DNA of 55,686 nucleotides from Chromatiales bacterium (GTDB lineage Bacteria; Pseudomonadota; Gammaproteobacteria; UBA6429; Thiohalophilaceae). The stretch lies in the NCBI GenBank assembly GCA_027076325.1, contig JALTJZ010000048.1:1-55686 (forward strand), in the 5' to 3' direction. This document shows positions 54,223 to 55,686 of the stretch, one piece after another; positions within the stretch are counted from its first letter, which is position 1, and the number at the start of each line of letters is the position of its first letter. Under the pieces are notes generated by a model, which was not told the DNA's origin, did not search any database, and worked only from the letters and a program-made list of their open reading frames with translations. The translations under genes and the position numbers were made by a program.

Positions 54223-54846
54223 ATGGATGTCAACACACTACTGAAAGGTGGCAAGGATTGTCGCCTTTCATCTATCACAAAAAAATTGCTATTAACTCAG
54301 CAACAAGCGGGCTTTACGCTTTTAGAGCTGGTTTTTACTTTACTGATTATCGCCATTGTTGGTTTCACCTTACCCGGTGTTTCAGCTTCTTTTATTAATA
54401 GCAATAAGGTTGTTGTTGCAGTAAATCAAATTGCTGCTGATATGGCTTATGCACGCTCAGAAGCAATTACGCGTAGCCAGAATGTTCAGCTTTGTAAAAC
54501 GCTGAATGGTCTGGAATGCACCCGCAATAATCAATGGGAAACGGGCTGGATGATTTTTGTTGATGAAAACCAGAATCGAAAGCGAGAATTATCGGAATCG
54601 GTTTTAAAATATCAACCCAAAGTGGATACCATTAATATTACTTACCGAGGTTCAGGTAGTTCAAACTACATTCGGTTTCGGGCGGATGGTGCAAGTGGCG
54701 TGAATGGTACTTTTATCTTTTGCAGTGATAGTGCAGGGCAATATAAACGGGCATTGATTTTGTTCAGAACCGGTCGCCTGCGGCTGAGTAAAACACGTTC
54801 AGACGGCCAGGCTATTTCATGTGAAAACTTCAGGAATAATACTTAA
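54223..54846 (+). CDS. FimT/GspH-type pseudopilin
   Basis: A minor pilin or pseudopilin of type IV pilus or type II secretion machines. The prepilin cleavage motif QAG/FTLLEL is followed by a hydrophobic helix (about 31-50) and a globular GspH/FimT domain with a Cys pair (CKTLNGLEC) and another near the C-terminus. From ATG 54223, preceded by GGGGGA, the leader before the cut is 30 residues, longer than usual; ATG 54208 would add five more. No other pilus gene is in the window, so it is isolated. It is the last protein gene before the tRNA. Confidence 0.82.
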   Translation: MDVNTLLKGGKDCRLSSITKKLLLTQQQAGFTLLELVFTLLIIAIVGFTLPGVSASFINSNKVVVAVNQIAADMAYARSEAITRSQNVQLCKTLNGLECTRNNQWETGWMIFVDENQNRKRELSESVLKYQPKVDTINITYRGSGSSNYIRFRADGASGVNGTFIFCSDSAGQYKRALILFRTGRLRLSKTRSDGQAISCENFRNNT

Positions 54847-54926
54847 GTCATTGCAAGCGGTAGCGCGGCAATCAGCTAGCTATTCGGGATAAGAAATAAG
54901 ATTGCCACGCTACCGCTCGCAATAAC
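54847..54926. repeat. GTCATTGCGA palindromic repeat, 80 bp
   Basis: Starts the base after the pseudopilin stop. ATTGCAAGCGGTAGCGCGGC (54850-54869) and its continuation AATC are matched by a right arm at 54900-54923 with 2 mismatches in 24 bp. The loop is 26 nt. It may act as the transcript end of the pseudopilin gene. Confidence 0.8.
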
Positions 54927-55018
54927 TGTTTTATTTTAACGGTGATTGATGAGCCCATATTGGTTGACATTAAGCCTGGCTTTAAAGCAAAAAAATAGCA
55001 ATATTTAGCTTCTCAATA

Positions 55019-55047
55019 TTGACCAAACCGGGTTCTATCAGTAGTAT
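55019..55047 (+). promoter_or_regulatory. Likely tRNA-Asn promoter
   Basis: TTGACC (55019-55024) and TAGTAT (55042-55047) are 17 bp apart. A GC-rich CGCCCC just before the predicted start is typical of growth-rate-controlled tRNA promoters. The tRNA begins at 55060. Confidence 0.55.
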
Positions 55048-55059
55048 ACGCCCCTCAAT

Positions 55060-55135
55060 TCCCCGATAGCTCAGTTGGTAGAGCAAATGACTGTTAATCA
55101 TTGGGTCCCTGGTTCGAGCCCGGGTCGGGGAGCCA
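55060..55135 (+). tRNA. tRNA-Asn (GUU)
   Basis: A 76-nt cloverleaf with an encoded CCA end. The acceptor TCCCCGA pairs with TCGGGGA, the D arm has GCTCAGTTGGTAGAGC, the anticodon stem-loop AATGACTGTTAATCATT carries anticodon GTT (55093-55095), and the T arm is CCTGGTTCGAGCCCGG (one non-standard pair). It reads AAC and AAU codons. The tandem repeat array begins directly after it. Confidence 0.97.
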
Positions 55136-55136
55136 A

Positions 55137-55686
55137 ATTCCTGCTAAGCTGGGTATTCACCCCATCCATTTTCAACCTGAAAATACCATGTAGGATGGGT
55201 GAAACCCATCAATGGTAATCCTGAAATTTGATGGGTTGCGCTGGCGCTTCACCCATCCTACGGCTGGTTTTAAGCTGAGGTTGGGGTTACATTCCTTTAA
55301 GCTGGGTGCTCAATCCATCTATTTTCAACCTTAAAATACCATGTAGGATGGGTGAAACCCATCAGGGCTAAACCTGGGAACTTTTGATGGGTTACGCTGG
55401 CGCTTCACCCATCCTACGGCTGGTTTTAAGCTGAGGTTGGGGTTAAATTCCTTTAAGCTGGGTGCTAACCCATCTATTTTTAACCTTAAAATACCATGTA
55501 GGATGGGTGAAACCCATCAATGGTAATCCTGAAATTTGATGGGTTGCGCTGGCGCTTCACCCATCCTACGGCTGGTTTTAAGCTGAGGTTGGGGTTAACT
55601 TCCTTTAAGCTGGATGCTCAATCCATCTATTTTTAACCTTAAAATACCATGTAGGATGGGTGAAACCCATCAATGGTAATCCTGAA
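55137..55686. repeat. Tandem array of ~153-bp palindromic units downstream of tRNA-Asn
   Basis: Three full units (55137-55290, 55291-55446, 55447-55598) and the start of a fourth cut by the window edge. The marker TAGGATGGGT recurs at 55191, 55344, 55499 and 55652 (spacings 153, 155, 153). Within each unit GTAGGATGGGTGAA (55190-55203 in the first) pairs with TTCACCCATCCTAC (55248-55261), and an inner GATGGGT/ACCCATC pair is also present, so each unit can fold into a long hairpin. No reading frame or spacer pattern was found; units are near identical, which suggests recent duplication. This is the only content of the last 551 bp. Confidence 0.85.

Noticed and set aside
55060-55135. tRNA-Asn as the attachment site of an integrated element
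   Set aside because: No integrase gene or duplicated tRNA 3' end is seen downstream within the window; only the repeat array follows.
55137-55686. Possible CRISPR array after tRNA-Asn
   Set aside because: Units of about 153 bp are near identical along their full length with no unique spacers, and no cas gene is present.

Overview
The window reads as a chromosomal segment of a gammaproteobacterium, moderately AT-rich by eye. ZipA, LapA/LapB, IHF-beta, RluB, RNase AM and the gyrA-serC-pheA-hisC-tyrA-aroA-cmk-rpsA-ihfB order all point that way. It uses SMC with ScpA/ScpB instead of MukBEF, and carries the HpnC/HpnD/HpnE squalene route. That fits non-enteric groups such as methanotroph or sulfur-oxidiser relatives, but I cannot name a genus.

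Layout. 1-1472: the 3' end of a type I restriction subunit gene (hsdR). 1.8-4.7 kb: an aminotransferase and a Kef-type antiporter, followed by a 158-bp MITE-like palindrome. 4.9-7.4 kb (minus): queF, an FGGY sugar kinase and cysZ. 7.7-14.5 kb: smc, zipA, ligA and a 52-residue basic protein closed by a strong terminator. 14.8-16.6 kb (minus): yciB, yciI and a periplasmic parvulin. 16.8-22.3 kb: rnm, a yciO-like gene, trpS, scpA, scpB, rluB. 22.5-28.2 kb (minus): hpnC-hpnD-hpnE with a YciK-like dehydrogenase, a diguanylate cyclase, and a stand-alone domain resembling the N-terminal part of Ycf46 AAA+ proteins.

28.4-30.3 kb (minus) is the most unusual stretch: an orphan type VI secretion Hcp gene, then a small protein with His and Cys residues suggesting a permuted papain/NlpC-P60-like fold, then a complete histone-deacetylase-family enzyme whose start overlaps the preceding stop. 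This could be an Hcp-delivered effector module and is the best candidate here for an undescribed system. 30.4-34.7 kb (minus): rmuC, gph, ubiG and a TRZ/ATZ-type deaminase, divergent from mtnA.

34.7-52.4 kb (plus) is a long biosynthetic and translation block: mtnA, gyrA, serC, serA-like, pheA, a mannose-1-phosphate guanylyltransferase/isomerase, hisC, tyrA, aroA, cmk, rpsA with a structured leader, ihfB, lapA, lapB, pyrF. 52.7-54.8 kb: a ComEA-like protein, galU and a FimT/GspH pseudopilin. At 55.06 kb is tRNA-Asn(GUU), followed by a tandem array of ~153-bp palindromic units that runs off the window edge.

Two dispersed repeat families sit in the gaps. One begins GTCATTGCGA and is palindromic (32.5, 44.6 and 54.8 kb, with degenerate copies at 22.4 and 47.0 kb). 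The other is built on GTAGGATGGGTG...ACCCATC (50.2, 52.5 and 55.2-55.7 kb, with a degenerate copy at 23.0 kb). No rRNA, CRISPR array, integrase or intact insertion sequence was seen. All family calls are by eye; no database search was run.
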